DNA from: Xanthomonas campestris pv. badrii
GTDB lineage: Bacteria > Pseudomonadota > Gammaproteobacteria > Xanthomonadales > Xanthomonadaceae
NCBI RefSeq assembly: GCF_012848175.1
Contig: NZ_CP051651.1
Span: 3,224,001-3,288,000, forward strand
Length of the DNA stretch: 64,000 nucleotides
Direction of reading: 5' to 3'
Shown here: positions 8,251 to 17,289 of the stretch, piece by piece
Layout of the letters: every line of letters begins with the position of its first letter
Position numbering within the stretch: the stretch's first letter is position 1
Position numbers and translations under genes: made by a program
Notes under the pieces: generated by a model
Told to the model about the DNA's origin: nothing
Databases searched by the model: none
Seen by the model: the letters and a program-made list of their open reading frames with translations, nothing else

Positions 8251-10383
8251 ATGCGACGTCCAGCAAGCGCGGCCTATGCCAACCCCTCCCGCATCCGTCA
8301 GGGACGCCCGTTTCCCCGCGGTGCCGTCTTCGATGGCAAGGGCACCAATTTCGCCCTGTTTTCCGCGCATGCCACGCGCGTGGAGTTGTGCCTGTTCGAC
8401 GAACAGGGCAACGAGACCCGCATCGATCTTCCCGAATACACCAACGAGATCTGGCATGGCTACCTGCCCGACGCCAAGCCGGGGCAGCGGTATGGCTATC
8501 GCGTGCATGGCCCCTACGCGCCGACCGAAGGCCACCGCTTCAATCACAACAAGTTGTTGCTGGACCCCTATGCACGCGAGCTGGAAGGCGATCTGATCTG
8601 GGCCGACGAGTTGTACGGCTATACCGTCGGCCATCCGGACGGCGACTTGAGCTTCGATGAGCGCGACAGCGCGCCCTTCATGCCCAAATGCGTGGTGGTC
8701 GAGGACACCTACGATTGGGGCGACGATGTGCGCCTGCTCAAGCCCTGGAACGAAACCGTCGTCTACGAAACCCATGTGCGTGGATACACCATGCGCAACC
8801 CGCAGGTCCCCGAGGCAGTGCGCGGCACCTTTGCCGGCCTCGCGCAGCCGCAGGTATTGCAATACATCAAGGACCTGGGAATCACCGCAGTCGAACTGCT
8901 GCCGGTGCACGCCTATCTGGACGACCAGCATCTGCTCGACAAGGGGCTGCGCAATTACTGGGGTTACAACACGATCGGCTTCTTTGCGCTGAAGTCGCGC
9001 TATCTCTCCAGCGGCCATCGCGACGAGTTCCGCGACATGGTCAAGGCCATGCACAAGCAAGGGCTGGAAGTGATCCTGGACGTGGTTTACAACCACACCG
9101 CCGAAGGCAGCGAATTGGGGCCGACCCTCTCGTTCAAGGGCATCGACAACGCCAGCTACTACCGTCTGGCCGAGGACAAGCGCTATTACATCAACGACAC
9201 CGGCACCGGTAATACGCTCAACCTGAGCAACTCGCGGGTGATCCAGTTCGTCAACGACTCGCTGCGCTACTGGGCCGGCGAAATGCATGTAGATGGTTTC
9301 CGCTTCGACCTGGCGACCATCCTCGGACGCGAGCCCAGCGGTTTCGACCAGCGCGGTGGCTTTCTCGATGCCTGCAACCAGGATCCGTTGCTCTCGGAAG
9401 TCAAACTGATTGCCGAGCCGTGGGATTGTGGCCCGGGTGGCTACCAGGTCGGCCACTTCCCGCCGGGCTGGTCGGAGTGGAACGACAAGTTCCGCGACAA
9501 CGCGCGCGAGTTCTGGAAGGGCGAGGACGGCAAACTGGCCGAATTCGCCACGCGCTTCACCGGCTCTGCGGATCTGTTCGACCGCCGCGGACGTCGTCCG
9601 TGGGCGTCGGTCAACTTCATCACCGCACATGATGGCTTCACCCTGCGCGATCTGGTGAGCTACAACGAGAAGCACAACATCGACAACGGCGAAGACAATC
9701 GCGACGGTTCGTCCAACGATGGGTCGTGCAACTACGGCGAAGAAGGCGAGACCGACAACGCCGACATCCTGCAGATCCGCGAGCGGCAGATGAAGAACCT
9801 GCTGGCCACGCTGCTGTTGTCGCAAGGCACGCCGATGCTGCTGAGCGGCGACGAGCGTGCGCAGACCCAGGGGGGCAACAACAACACGTATTGCCAGGAC
9901 AACGAGATCACCTGGCTCGATTGGGAAAACGACCCCACCGACGGCCGCCTGACCGACTTCGTCAAGGCACTGACTGCGCTGCGCAGGCGTTACCCGATCC
10001 TGTCGCGCGGCCGCTTCCTCAATGGGCAATACAACGAGGAAGCGGGCGTGCGCGACCTCACCTGGCTCAACCCGGGTGGCAGCGAGATGGAGGATGCGCA
10101 TTGGACCGATGCAGGCGCGCGCTCGGTGGGGCTGTTGCTGGAAGGCAAGGCGCAGACCTCGGGCGTGAAGGAGTTGGCCAACGATGACACCTTGCTGATC
10201 GTCATCAATGCCTACCACGAGGGTGTGAGCTTCACCCTGCCCTCCACCGACGAACCAGTGCACTGGAAGCTGGTGTTGTCCACTGACGAAGCCCTGGAAG
10301 TGGACATGATGCCGGCCGGCGCCAGTGAGTTCCTGGCACCGCCGCGCAGCGTGTCTGTCTTCGAGTGCAAGAGCGATCAATAG
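8251..10383 (+). CDS. glgX: Glycogen debranching enzyme GlgX
   Basis: This 710-residue protein carries an N-terminal CBM48 domain (GRPFPRGAVFDGKGTNFALFSAHATRVELCLFD) and a GH13 barrel. Catalytic residues are visible: D353 as nucleophile in DGFRFDLA, E389 as acid/base in IAEPWDCG, and D461 in FITAHDGFTL. Length and order match isoamylase-type GlgX, which removes short branches from phosphorylase-limited glycogen. The start at ATG 8251 keeps the conserved N-terminus, although the frame is open much further upstream. It stands alone with a strong terminator after it; no other glycogen gene is in the window. Confidence 0.95.
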   Translation: MRRPASAAYANPSRIRQGRPFPRGAVFDGKGTNFALFSAHATRVELCLFDEQGNETRIDLPEYTNEIWHGYLPDAKPGQRYGYRVHGPYAPTEGHRFNHNKLLLDPYARELEGDLIWADELYGYTVGHPDGDLSFDERDSAPFMPKCVVVEDTYDWGDDVRLLKPWNETVVYETHVRGYTMRNPQVPEAVRGTFAGLAQPQVLQYIKDLGITAVELLPVHAYLDDQHLLDKGLRNYWGYNTIGFFALKSRYLSSGHRDEFRDMVKAMHKQGLEVILDVVYNHTAEGSELGPTLSFKGIDNASYYRLAEDKRYYINDTGTGNTLNLSNSRVIQFVNDSLRYWAGEMHVDGFRFDLATILGREPSGFDQRGGFLDACNQDPLLSEVKLIAEPWDCGPGGYQVGHFPPGWSEWNDKFRDNAREFWKGEDGKLAEFATRFTGSADLFDRRGRRPWASVNFITAHDGFTLRDLVSYNEKHNIDNGEDNRDGSSNDGSCNYGEEGETDNADILQIRERQMKNLLATLLLSQGTPMLLSGDERAQTQGGNNNTYCQDNEITWLDWENDPTDGRLTDFVKALTALRRRYPILSRGRFLNGQYNEEAGVRDLTWLNPGGSEMEDAHWTDAGARSVGLLLEGKAQTSGVKELANDDTLLIVINAYHEGVSFTLPSTDEPVHWKLVLSTDEALEVDMMPAGASEFLAPPRSVSVFECKSDQ

Positions 10384-10406
10384 CGGTTTGGCTGCCCTGC
10401 CCCATC

Positions 10407-10438
10407 ACCGCCCGCCTCGATGGCGGGCGGTGTCTTTT
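10407..10438 (+). terminator. Rho-independent terminator of glgX
   Basis: A perfect 11-bp GC-rich stem (10407-10417 with 10422-10432, loop TCGAT or shorter) is followed by TCTTTTT. It lies 24 bases after the glgX stop. Confidence 0.9.
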
Positions 10439-10439
10439 T

Positions 10440-10878
10440 AGAACCCGCGATCGCGCTATTGATGCAAAGGAGTGACGAGGAATGGCCATGCGGGATGCAG
10501 CGATCCGCATGCTGAAACACAGGCGATAGCATGCGTATGACGGCTTGGAGAGACAAGATTCGTGTGATCCCTGGGCGGGCGGCGAGCGAGGCCGGTTTGG
10601 TCTGAGCGAACTCCAATCGTTCGCGGCGGCCACGGTCAAACGCTGGTCAAACAAATGGGCCGTTCGGCGTGATGCCAATCCGCCAGCTAAAACTCACGCA
10701 AGGCAACTCGATCAGGGTAGAACTCTTCGATCGACTGCCTGGCGATGACGCAGGCTGTGGTCACCGTCGTACACTCTTTAAAGTAATCGCCCGACGCTCG
10801 CACCCGCTGCCCAAGCAATGCCTATCTCAACACCCTCAGTTATGACTGCACCTTCTGCGAAAACCTGAAGCTGCACCC
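10440..10878. other. Intergenic region after glgX
   Basis: These 439 bases lie between the convergent glgX and H-NS-like genes. Only short frames without signatures are present, and no repeat or RNA fold stood out. Confidence 0.5.
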
Positions 10879-11271
10879 TCACCCCGGATAAAGCGGGAAA
10901 CGCTTGTCCGGATGCTTGGACTTCCATTCCTTGTAGGAGCTGGTGCCTTCCCAGGCCTTGAATGCGCGCGGCGTGCGGCCACGCCCGGACCAGGTCTCGC
11001 CGGAATGGGGAAGCCAGTACTTGGCCACCACCTCGCCGGTGGACGACAGCGGCCCCTTGGTCTTGCCGGTCATGGCAAGCGAGGCGATCTGGGACTTCTG
11101 CTTCGCGTTGAACCGGCTACCGAACTGGGTGAGAACCTCGACGATCTGGTCGAACGCTTCCAGGGTCTGGGCGTATTTGAGCTGCGCTTCTTCCTGCTCA
11201 AGCTTGCGCAGCTCTTCCAGCAGTTGGGCTTTGGCGGCGGCAGAGGGTGACGCTGGCGGAACCTGGCGCAT
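10879..11271 (-). CDS. H-NS-like nucleoid protein
   Basis: This 130-residue protein has an N-terminal coiled-coil-like half (AKAQLLEELRKLEQEEAQLKYAQ) for oligomerisation. Its C-terminal part, VVAKYWLPHSGETWSGRGRTPRAFKAWEG, matches the H-NS DNA-binding motif (Y.P.TG.TWSGRGR.P.W). Such proteins bind AT-rich DNA and silence horizontally acquired genes. Xanthomonas has several, including XrvA and XrvB which affect virulence, but I cannot tell which one this is. The start is the first Met in frame and has only a weak ribosome site. Confidence 0.82.
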   Translation of the reverse strand: MRQVPPASPSAAAKAQLLEELRKLEQEEAQLKYAQTLEAFDQIVEVLTQFGSRFNAKQKSQIASLAMTGKTKGPLSSTGEVVAKYWLPHSGETWSGRGRTPRAFKAWEGTSSYKEWKSKHPDKRFPLYPG

Positions 11272-11359
11272 TGACGAAACTGAGGTTGGGCGGGTCGACG
11301 AGTATTGCCGTTACGCCGCCCAGCGTAAAGCGCCCGGCCAGATCCGGGTCTGCTGGCGC

Positions 11360-11752
11360 TCAGCGATGGCGCAGCAGGGCGTGTTCGCGGGCCATGGTCA
11401 GCACCGGACCGATGCGCCCGGCCTGGATCAGTTCGCTGCAGTGCTTGCCCACGAACTCCACCCGGGGGGCGGTGAACCACTGCAGCACCCGGTCCAGCTG
11501 ACCGGCGTTGATCGACCAGGCATGGCACACCGCCTCGCCCAGCTCCTCCACTCCGATCAACCCGATCTGGCGGATCTGCTCGGCATCCAGCTTGAACATT
11601 TCCAGCACCCTGCCGGCATCGTCCGGGGTGCCACAGACGCGGGCCTGCTCCGCCGGCACGGCGCGATGGGCGAACGAGGCGGCCTGCGCCGACTCGGCGC
11701 GACGCATCCCCTTGATCAGCGCACCAACCAGCTGTGAGTGACTCGTCTTCAT
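11360..11752 (-). CDS. Hypothetical protein upstream of the H-NS-like gene
   Basis: This 130-residue helical protein (MKTSHSQLVGALIKGMRRAESAQ...) has no signal peptide and no recognised domain. It is read in the same direction as the H-NS-like gene, with an 88-base gap, and may be cotranscribed. A balanced composition, including VLEMFKLDAEQIRQIGLIGVEELGEAV, makes it more protein-like than the overlapping frames on the other strand. It remains unproven. Confidence 0.5.
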   Translation of the reverse strand: MKTSHSQLVGALIKGMRRAESAQAASFAHRAVPAEQARVCGTPDDAGRVLEMFKLDAEQIRQIGLIGVEELGEAVCHAWSINAGQLDRVLQWFTAPRVEFVGKHCSELIQAGRIGPVLTMAREHALLRHR

Positions 11753-12145
11753 GATGCCCGCCCGGTGATGCAGGAACTATGGCGCTCATCCAGGCCACGC
11801 TCAATCAGGAGGTTCCTGACTGTCGGGAAGGAAATGAGGAAGCTTCGTTACGTATTTTTCGCGACACACGCCGACTGCAATCGACGTCATTGGCAATCTG
11901 CAATCGTGCATGCGGGCCTACGCGCATTCCGGGTTCAGGAAACACTGCGCGGGCTCAGACGCGCGTGTCGAACGCAGCCTGTCGCGACGCGCAGCGGATT
12001 GCCGGATTACCGACCCTAAACTTGGCTGCAACTACGATCTCCGCAGCCCTGTCCTGCGCTCTTGCGCGAACTCCACCGATCGACAGACCCATGCCGCAGA
12101 TCCGCACATCCGGAGCCGCAGCAGCGCGCGCAGCTAGAGCCTCCA
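11753..12145. other. Intergenic region without recognised features
   Basis: These 393 bases separate the hypothetical gene from the STN-domain gene. Frames here have no family signatures, and I see no repeat, RNA or terminator. Confidence 0.45.
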
Positions 12146-12688
12146 TCAGCGCGCCAACGACTGCTCCGCCTCTTTCAATGTGCGCTCATAGGACGCACGT
12201 TCGGCCGCACTGAGGAAGCCCTGCTGGCGCACGAGTCTGGGAACTTCAGTGCCCACCGTCGCAAGATGCGCAGTCAGCTTCTTCGCCTTCGCCGGTGCAA
12301 TCGCGCCGCTCTTGCGGGCATCCGCAATGGCGCCCTGAAGGGTCTCCACGCGCTCGGCAAAATACAGTTGCTGCGCCCGATTGACGCGCCAATGATCGTC
12401 GGCAAGCCCGGCCTCCAGGCCGCTGCCGCGCACCGACGCAATGAACGCCTGATCGGTACTCAGGTCTCCAGCCAGGGCATGCGCGCGTTTGCCGTCCAGC
12501 AACGAGGGGTCCACCTCGACCGCGCACCCTGTCACGCGCGTCAGTTCCTGCAAGCGCTCGTCGAGCCGCTGCGCCGGCAGCGAGAACGCAAAGGGTCCGG
12601 GCTGGCACGCAGCAAGGACGGGGCCGGCGAACATGACCGCACCCAAGGCAACAACGATCGACGGCAGACGATTGCGAGCAACAGCCAT
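12146..12688 (-). CDS. Secreted orphan STN-domain protein
   Basis: This 180-residue protein starts at ATG 12688 behind CCGGAGA and has a signal peptide (LPSIVVALGAVMFAGPVLA). Residues about 28-90 form an STN domain (FSLPAQRLDERLQELTRVTGCAVEVDPSLLDGKRAHAL and the following GDLSTDQAFIASVRGSGLEA). STN is the N-terminal signalling module of secretins and of FecA-type TonB receptors, but here no plug, barrel or secretin domain follows. The C-terminal ~90 residues are helical and charged (AIAPAKAKKLTAHLATVG). Upstream in-frame codons lack a ribosome site and were excluded. Function is unknown; a stand-alone periplasmic interaction module is an inference. Confidence 0.72.
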   Translation of the reverse strand: MAVARNRLPSIVVALGAVMFAGPVLAACQPGPFAFSLPAQRLDERLQELTRVTGCAVEVDPSLLDGKRAHALAGDLSTDQAFIASVRGSGLEAGLADDHWRVNRAQQLYFAERVETLQGAIADARKSGAIAPAKAKKLTAHLATVGTEVPRLVRQQGFLSAAERASYERTLKEAEQSLAR

Positions 12689-12958
12689 GACAGTCTCCGG
12701 AACACACGGACATCCGTGCGCTGCAAACGCTAGAGCGGCAAGCCCGAACGGCAACGGAATCAGTGCTGCAGAGTCGCGTGTTTCGGCAACCAGGTCCTGC
12801 GAGGACACCCACGCGCCGATGAGACGTTGCGATCAGCACCTGCACATCAAGCATCGCTCAGGCACACAACTTCAGTGCATACGCGGCGCGCAAAGCAATA
12901 CAGGACGGCGCAGAAAAGGATGTATCCAGCCGATCGATCACCAAAGCCATTGCGGCAT

Positions 12959-13032
12959 TGGAGCGGGCGATGGGAATCGAACCCACGTCAGTAGCTTGGG
13001 AAGCTACAGCTCTACCATTGAGCTACGCCCGC
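12959..13032 (-). tRNA. tRNA-Gly (anticodon CCC)
   Basis: On the - strand the sequence begins GCGGGCGTAGCTC and closes with CGCCCGCT plus an encoded CCA, giving 74 nt. The 7-bp acceptor stem pairs perfectly, the T arm reads GTGGGTTCGATTCCCAT, and the anticodon loop is TTCCCAA, placing CCC at positions 34-36. It resembles E. coli glyU. Confidence 0.95.
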
Positions 13033-13190
13033 GCGGCGTGGGGAGAGTTTAGGCGGGTGCGGGCATCGTGCGCAATGTGCGCGTGACAGCGCGTGCGCCT
13101 GCCGGGCCCACCTCGCCACCGTCGGCACCAGGCCAGGACAGCCCTTGCCGTGTGCAGCCAGGCGCAAACACTTCCGGAATCCACCTACGA

Positions 13191-13214
13191 CGAGGGCCGG
13201 TTGCCCGGCCCTCG
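13191..13214 (-). terminator. Hairpin after estA, probable terminator
   Basis: A perfect 10-bp GC stem (13191-13200 with 13205-13214, loop TTGC) lies 36 bases after the estA stop. No T-run follows, so termination efficiency is uncertain. Confidence 0.5.
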
Positions 13215-13250
13215 TGCGTGATGGGTGCTGCGTGCTCTGCAGCGCGTGGA

Positions 13251-15068
13251 TCAGAAGCTGCCGCTGAAGTTCACGAACAAGGTGGCATCGCGGGCGCTGC
13301 GCTGGGCCGTTGTGGTGCTCAGGCCCATGTTGCTCTGCAGGCCCCACAGGCCGGTACGTGCGCCCAGCACCACGGTGGCGTAGTTGCGGTCGAAGTTCTG
13401 GCCGGGAACGGTGTACATGCCCACTTCCGGCATCGACTGCAGCCAGGCGCTGGCTTCGCCGCCGTCCTTGAACTCGTGGTCGTAGGTCGCCTGCAGGTAC
13501 GGCTTGACCATGGCGCCGTCCAGACGCACCTGGAAGCCGACGCGGCCAACCAGCGAATCGATGTCCTGATTGGCGTAGCCCAGCGCAGTGGCGCTGTCGT
13601 TGCTTTCGGTGTAGCCGTCGAGCTTGATCTTCTGCCAGGTCAGGCCGGCCACCGGGCCGTACTTGACGTTGCCTTCGCCCAGCGAATACCCGGCGTTGAG
13701 CGCGGCGGTGAGGTTGCTGCCGTCGGGGGAGCCGCTGTGCACGCGGGTGGCCGGCCCGAGCTGCACTTCGCGGTCCACGTCGTAGCTCAGCCAGCTGTAG
13801 CTGACCTGGGCGTTGACCCACACCGGGCCGGTGTACCAGCCGAAGAAGCCGCCCAGGGTGGTGTCGTCCTGCTTGAAGCTGCCATTGCGGTTGCCGAAGT
13901 CGGCATCCATGCGACCGAAACCGGCAAAGCCACCGAACACCATGTCGCCTGCGGTCCAATCCACACCGAACAGGCCGGCCGGCGCCATGCCGTCGTACAG
14001 GTCGGCGTGGTCGTAGCGCTGCATGTCGCCGCGCACGCTGCCCCACCAGCGCAGGCCGTCGGCGTCCGGCTTGCCGTCCAGATGCCAGGCCACCTGGTCG
14101 GCGCGCGCGCGGCCGCCGGCCTGCGCGGAATGGGTCAGCACCTGCTGCAGACGCGGCGCCTCCAGCAACGAGATCGCGTACTGGCCCAGGATCTGGTGCA
14201 CAGCGGTGGTCGGGTGGATGCCGTCGGCAAACACATAGGTGTTCTGCGCATTGGCGGCGACCAGGCTGGTCGGGTTGCAGGCCGGCAGCGGCACAGCCGG
14301 GTTGCAGGCGGTGCTGGTGACATTGCTGAAACCGTAGGTGCCGGGGTTGGCGACGATTTCCTGCAGCATGTGGAAGGTATCGACCGGGATAACCCGCAGG
14401 CCGGCCGACTGCAGGCCGTTGAACAAGGCGGTGTTGTAGGCGGTGGCCGCACCGGTGCCCTGCGCCATTCCCACAGCGCCACCAGCGCGGAAGCGCGGGG
14501 TGATGCCCACGTCCGGAATGGTCGGCACCATCACGTACCGTGCGCCGGCGTTCTGCAAGGTGGCCACGGCACCGACCTGGGCGGTGACTGCGCTGCCGAT
14601 GATGGCCTGCGCCTGTGCCGGAGCGAGAGACGCGGCGAGCAGGTCGTTGGCGCCACCCCACACGGTGTAGAGCGCATTCGGGTCGGCGCGGCCGCCGTTG
14701 GCGGTGAGGTAGGTGGTGATCTGGCTGGTCACCGACGGTGCAGCGCCAAGTGCGCTGACCGAGCTGGCCTGGATGCGCGCGCCGCCGGCAGCGTAGTTGT
14801 CGCCGGTCTGGCCGTTGCCGTTGGGCGCGGCATTGGTGCCGAAATGATCGGCCACATACTCGGCCCACACCCAGCCCGGGTTGGTGGTGAACTTGCCGGT
14901 GACAGCGCGCGAGGCGGCCGGCAGCAGCGGGTTGTAGTAGCCACTGTCGGTGAGGCTGTCACCGAAGAACACGGTCCGGTCGAAGGCCGACTCGGCCATG
15001 GCCGGGGTGGCCGCAAGAGCGATGGCGACCGCCATCAGGGAGCGGATCGGGCGAAGTGTTGAAGCCAT
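13251..15068 (-). CDS. estA: GDSL autotransporter esterase (EstA type)
   Basis: This 605-residue protein has a signal peptide (LMAVAIALAATPAMA). The passenger lipase starts with FFGDSLTDSG, where S38 is the nucleophile, and includes block III GGANDL and the DGIHPTTAVH block holding the catalytic Asp-His. The C-terminal ~290 residues form an autotransporter beta-barrel (MVFGGFAGFGRMDADFGNRNGSF and further strands) ending in Phe. Relatives include Pseudomonas EstA, an outer-membrane esterase facing outside. It is transcribed alone, divergent from thiS. Confidence 0.92.
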   Translation of the reverse strand: MASTLRPIRSLMAVAIALAATPAMAESAFDRTVFFGDSLTDSGYYNPLLPAASRAVTGKFTTNPGWVWAEYVADHFGTNAAPNGNGQTGDNYAAGGARIQASSVSALGAAPSVTSQITTYLTANGGRADPNALYTVWGGANDLLAASLAPAQAQAIIGSAVTAQVGAVATLQNAGARYVMVPTIPDVGITPRFRAGGAVGMAQGTGAATAYNTALFNGLQSAGLRVIPVDTFHMLQEIVANPGTYGFSNVTSTACNPAVPLPACNPTSLVAANAQNTYVFADGIHPTTAVHQILGQYAISLLEAPRLQQVLTHSAQAGGRARADQVAWHLDGKPDADGLRWWGSVRGDMQRYDHADLYDGMAPAGLFGVDWTAGDMVFGGFAGFGRMDADFGNRNGSFKQDDTTLGGFFGWYTGPVWVNAQVSYSWLSYDVDREVQLGPATRVHSGSPDGSNLTAALNAGYSLGEGNVKYGPVAGLTWQKIKLDGYTESNDSATALGYANQDIDSLVGRVGFQVRLDGAMVKPYLQATYDHEFKDGGEASAWLQSMPEVGMYTVPGQNFDRNYATVVLGARTGLWGLQSNMGLSTTTAQRSARDATLFVNFSGSF

Positions 15069-15222
15069 GGGAGTGCCTGCTTGAAGTGGATGGGACCGGA
15101 CCGGCCTGCCTACGTACGCCGGCGAATGGCAATGGTTTCATCCCCGCCGTCCGTGCTCACGCTGCAGTGCCGCATAACGCAAAAACGCGCGCCCGGGCGG
15201 CACGCGATGCGACAATGATGAC

Positions 15223-15423
15223 ATGAACATTCAACTCAACGGCAGCCTGCGTACGCTGCCCGACAACCTGCCGCTGGCCGCATTGCTGGACCAGGAAGGC
15301 CTGGCACAACGCCGCGTGGCGGTGGAGGTCAACGGCGAAATCGTGTCGCGCGGACGGCACGCCGAGCATCTGTTGCGCGAGGGCGATGTGGTGGAGATCG
15401 TGCACGCCTTGGGCGGCGGCTGA
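15223..15423 (+). CDS. thiS: Thiamine biosynthesis sulfur carrier ThiS
   Basis: This 66-residue ubiquitin-fold protein ends in GGG, the C-terminal Gly-Gly that is adenylated and thiocarboxylated. The typical motifs MNIQLNGSLRTL, VAVEVNGEIV and EGDVVEIVHALGGG are present. It delivers sulfur for the thiazole ring and is followed 48 bases later by thiG, its partner. No TPP riboswitch was recognised in the 154-base gap upstream. Confidence 0.95.
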   Translation: MNIQLNGSLRTLPDNLPLAALLDQEGLAQRRVAVEVNGEIVSRGRHAEHLLREGDVVEIVHALGGG

Positions 15424-15471
15424 TGCGCCGCGCGGCCGGCGCACCCGCGCCTGATCGGTGATAATTGCCGG

Positions 15472-16266
15472 ATGACGACTCCCGCCCCCACTGATGCGCT
15501 GGTCATCGCCGGCAAACGCTACCGTTCGCGCCTGCTGACCGGCACCGGCAAGTTCAAGGATCTGGACGAAACCCGCCTGGCCACCGAGGCCGCTGCCGCC
15601 GAGATCGTGACCGTGGCAATCCGCCGCGTGAACATCGGCCAGGACCCCAACGCGCCCAGCCTGCTCGATGTGCTGCCGCCGGATCGCTACACGCTGCTGC
15701 CCAACACTGCCGGCTGCTACACCGCCGAAGATGCGGTGCGCACCTGCCGGCTGGCGCGCGAGCTGCTGGATGGCCACACCCTCACCAAGCTGGAAGTGCT
15801 GGGTGACGAGCGCACGCTGTACCCGGACGTGGTGCAGACCCTCAAGGCTGCCGAGCAGCTGGTGGCCGATGGTTTCGAGGTGATGGTCTATACCTCCGAC
15901 GACCCGATCCTGGCCAAGCGCCTGGAAGAGATCGGCTGCGTGGCGGTGATGCCGCTGGCCGCGCCGATCGGCTCGGGTCTGGGCATCCAGAACAAGTACA
16001 ACCTGCTGGAAATCATCGAAAACGCCAAGGTGCCGATCATCGTCGATGCCGGCGTGGGCACCGCCTCCGATGCGGCGATTGCGATGGAGCTGGGCTGCGA
16101 CGGCGTGCTGATGAACACCGCCATTGCCGGCGCGCGCGATCCGATCCTGATGGCCAGCGCGATGCGCAAGGCGATCGAAGCTGGCCGCGAGGCGTTCCTG
16201 GCCGGGCGGATTCCGCGCAAGCGCTATGCCTCGGCATCGAGCCCGGTGGATGGCGTGATTGGATGA
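15472..16266 (+). CDS. thiG: Thiazole synthase ThiG
   Basis: This 264-residue protein has the ThiG pattern: [10 protein letters not shown] near the start, [28 protein letters not shown], and the probable Schiff-base lysine K106 in [10 protein letters not shown]. The phosphate-binding end is [34 protein letters not shown]. It condenses 1-deoxyxylulose 5-phosphate, dehydroglycine and ThiS-thiocarboxylate into the thiazole phosphate. It is coexpressed with thiS. Confidence 0.97.
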   Translation: MTTPAPTDALVIAGKRYRSRLLTGTGKFKDLDETRLATEAAAAEIVTVAIRRVNIGQDPNAPSLLDVLPPDRYTLLPNTAGCYTAEDAVRTCRLARELLDGHTLTKLEVLGDERTLYPDVVQTLKAAEQLVADGFEVMVYTSDDPILAKRLEEIGCVAVMPLAAPIGSGLGIQNKYNLLEIIENAKVPIIVDAGVGTASDAAIAMELGCDGVLMNTAIAGARDPILMASAMRKAIEAGREAFLAGRIPRKRYASASSPVDGVIG

Positions 16267-16376
16267 GTGGGTGGTCTGCGTTGACACTGCAGCCGAGGCG
16301 CAATGATTGGCATTGCGGCGTGCTAGATATCACCGCTGCCAGATCGCGCGTTGCTGCGAGCGCCCCCTCACGCCGT

Positions 16377-16412
16377 ACCCTCACCCCAACCCCTCTCCCG
16401 GCGGGAGAGGGG
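16377..16412. repeat. REP-like palindrome after thiG
   Basis: A short arm, ACCCTCACCCCAA, is followed by a 10-bp perfect stem (16390-16399 with 16403-16412, loop GGC). The same element, inverted, lies inside the PepSY gene at 57094-57129. The stem followed by CTTTCGTTT may also terminate thiSG transcription. Confidence 0.7.
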
Positions 16413-16438
16413 CTTTCGTTTCGCCGATGACTTAATTC

Positions 16439-17224
16439 ATGACTGATCCTTTCACCAGCGACGGCGCCAAGATGCCGCCCAAACCCTTCACCATCGAAGA
16501 GGGGCGCCGCCAGGTGCGCAGCTTCGTGTTGCGCCAGGGCCGTTTCACGCCGGCGCAGCAGCGTGCGTTCGATGAGCTGTGGCCGCGGTTCGGGCTGGAC
16601 TACACCGGCGCGCCGCGCGATCTGGATGCCGCATTCGGGCGCGACGCGCCCAAGGTGCTGGAGATCGGTTTCGGCAATGGCGCCGCCTTGCGCTTTGCCG
16701 CCCAGCACGATCCCAGCCGCGACTACATCGGCATCGAGGTGCATGCGCCCGGGGTGGGACGCCTGCTCAACGCGCTGGACGAAGACGGCAGCACGCATGT
16801 GCGCCTGTATCACCACGACGCAGTGGAAGTGCTGGAACATGAGATTGCCGATGGTGCGCTGGATGAAGTGCGCATCTACTTTCCCGATCCGTGGCACAAG
16901 AAGCGCCACAACAAGCGCCGCCTGATCCAGCCGGCGTTTGCGCAGGTGCTGGTGCGCAAGCTGCGCGATGGCGGCCGCCTGCATGCCGCCACCGACTGGG
17001 CCGACTACGCCGAACAGATGTGGGACGTGCTCGACGCCACTCCGGGCCTGGTCAACCGCGCCGGCCCGCGCGGCCACGTCGAACGCCCCGCCTGGCGCCC
17101 GCAGACCCACTTCGAAACCCGCGGCCAGAAGCTTGGGCACGGCGTGTGGGATCTGCTCTACGACCGGGAATCGGGAATCGGGAATCGGGAATCGCAAGGG
17201 CAACTGCCCGCGTCGCCCGGATAA
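16439..17224 (+). CDS. trmB: tRNA (guanine-N7-)-methyltransferase TrmB
   Basis: This 261-residue protein has the TrmB SAM site [16 protein letters not shown], the conserved [14 protein letters not shown] and the tRNA-binding signature [24 protein letters not shown]. It forms m7G46 in tRNA. The normal fold ends near [12 protein letters not shown]. The remaining ~20 residues ([18 protein letters not shown]) are encoded by the left arm of a heptamer repeat element at 17166-17193, so the C-terminus appears extended by repeat insertion. The start at 16439 has no strong ribosome site. Confidence 0.95.
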   Translation: MTDPFTSDGAKMPPKPFTIEEGRRQVRSFVLRQGRFTPAQQRAFDELWPRFGLDYTGAPRDLDAAFGRDAPKVLEIGFGNGAALRFAAQHDPSRDYIGIEVHAPGVGRLLNALDEDGSTHVRLYHHDAVEVLEHEIADGALDEVRIYFPDPWHKKRHNKRRLIQPAFAQVLVRKLRDGGRLHAATDWADYAEQMWDVLDATPGLVNRAGPRGHVERPAWRPQTHFETRGQKLGHGVWDLLYDRESGIGNRESQGQLPASPG

Positions 17225-17282
17225 CCCACAGCGTCAGCAATTTTCGCTCTGCCAATTCCCCATTCCCGACTCCCCATTCCCG
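17166..17282. repeat. Heptamer inverted-repeat element, copy 1
   Basis: The left arm has four exact GGGAATC units (17166-17193). After a 61-base spacer the right arm has four units of the ATTCCCC/ATTCCCG/ACTCCCC type (17255-17282). The arms can pair with about one mismatch per unit. The left arm is inside the trmB coding end, and the right arm ends seven bases before the start of the next gene. Confidence 0.85.
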
Positions 17283-17289
17283 GCCCCCA

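Noticed and set aside
8152..10380. 742-codon frame antisense to glgX
   Set aside because: The + strand has intact GlgX with all catalytic residues. The antisense frame is low-complexity and lacks signatures.
10545..10748. 67-codon + strand frame after glgX
   Set aside because: No ribosome site and no recognisable protein pattern.
15069..15222. TPP riboswitch ahead of thiS
   Set aside because: The conserved THI-box words such as CTGAGA and ACCTGATC with correct spacing were not found.
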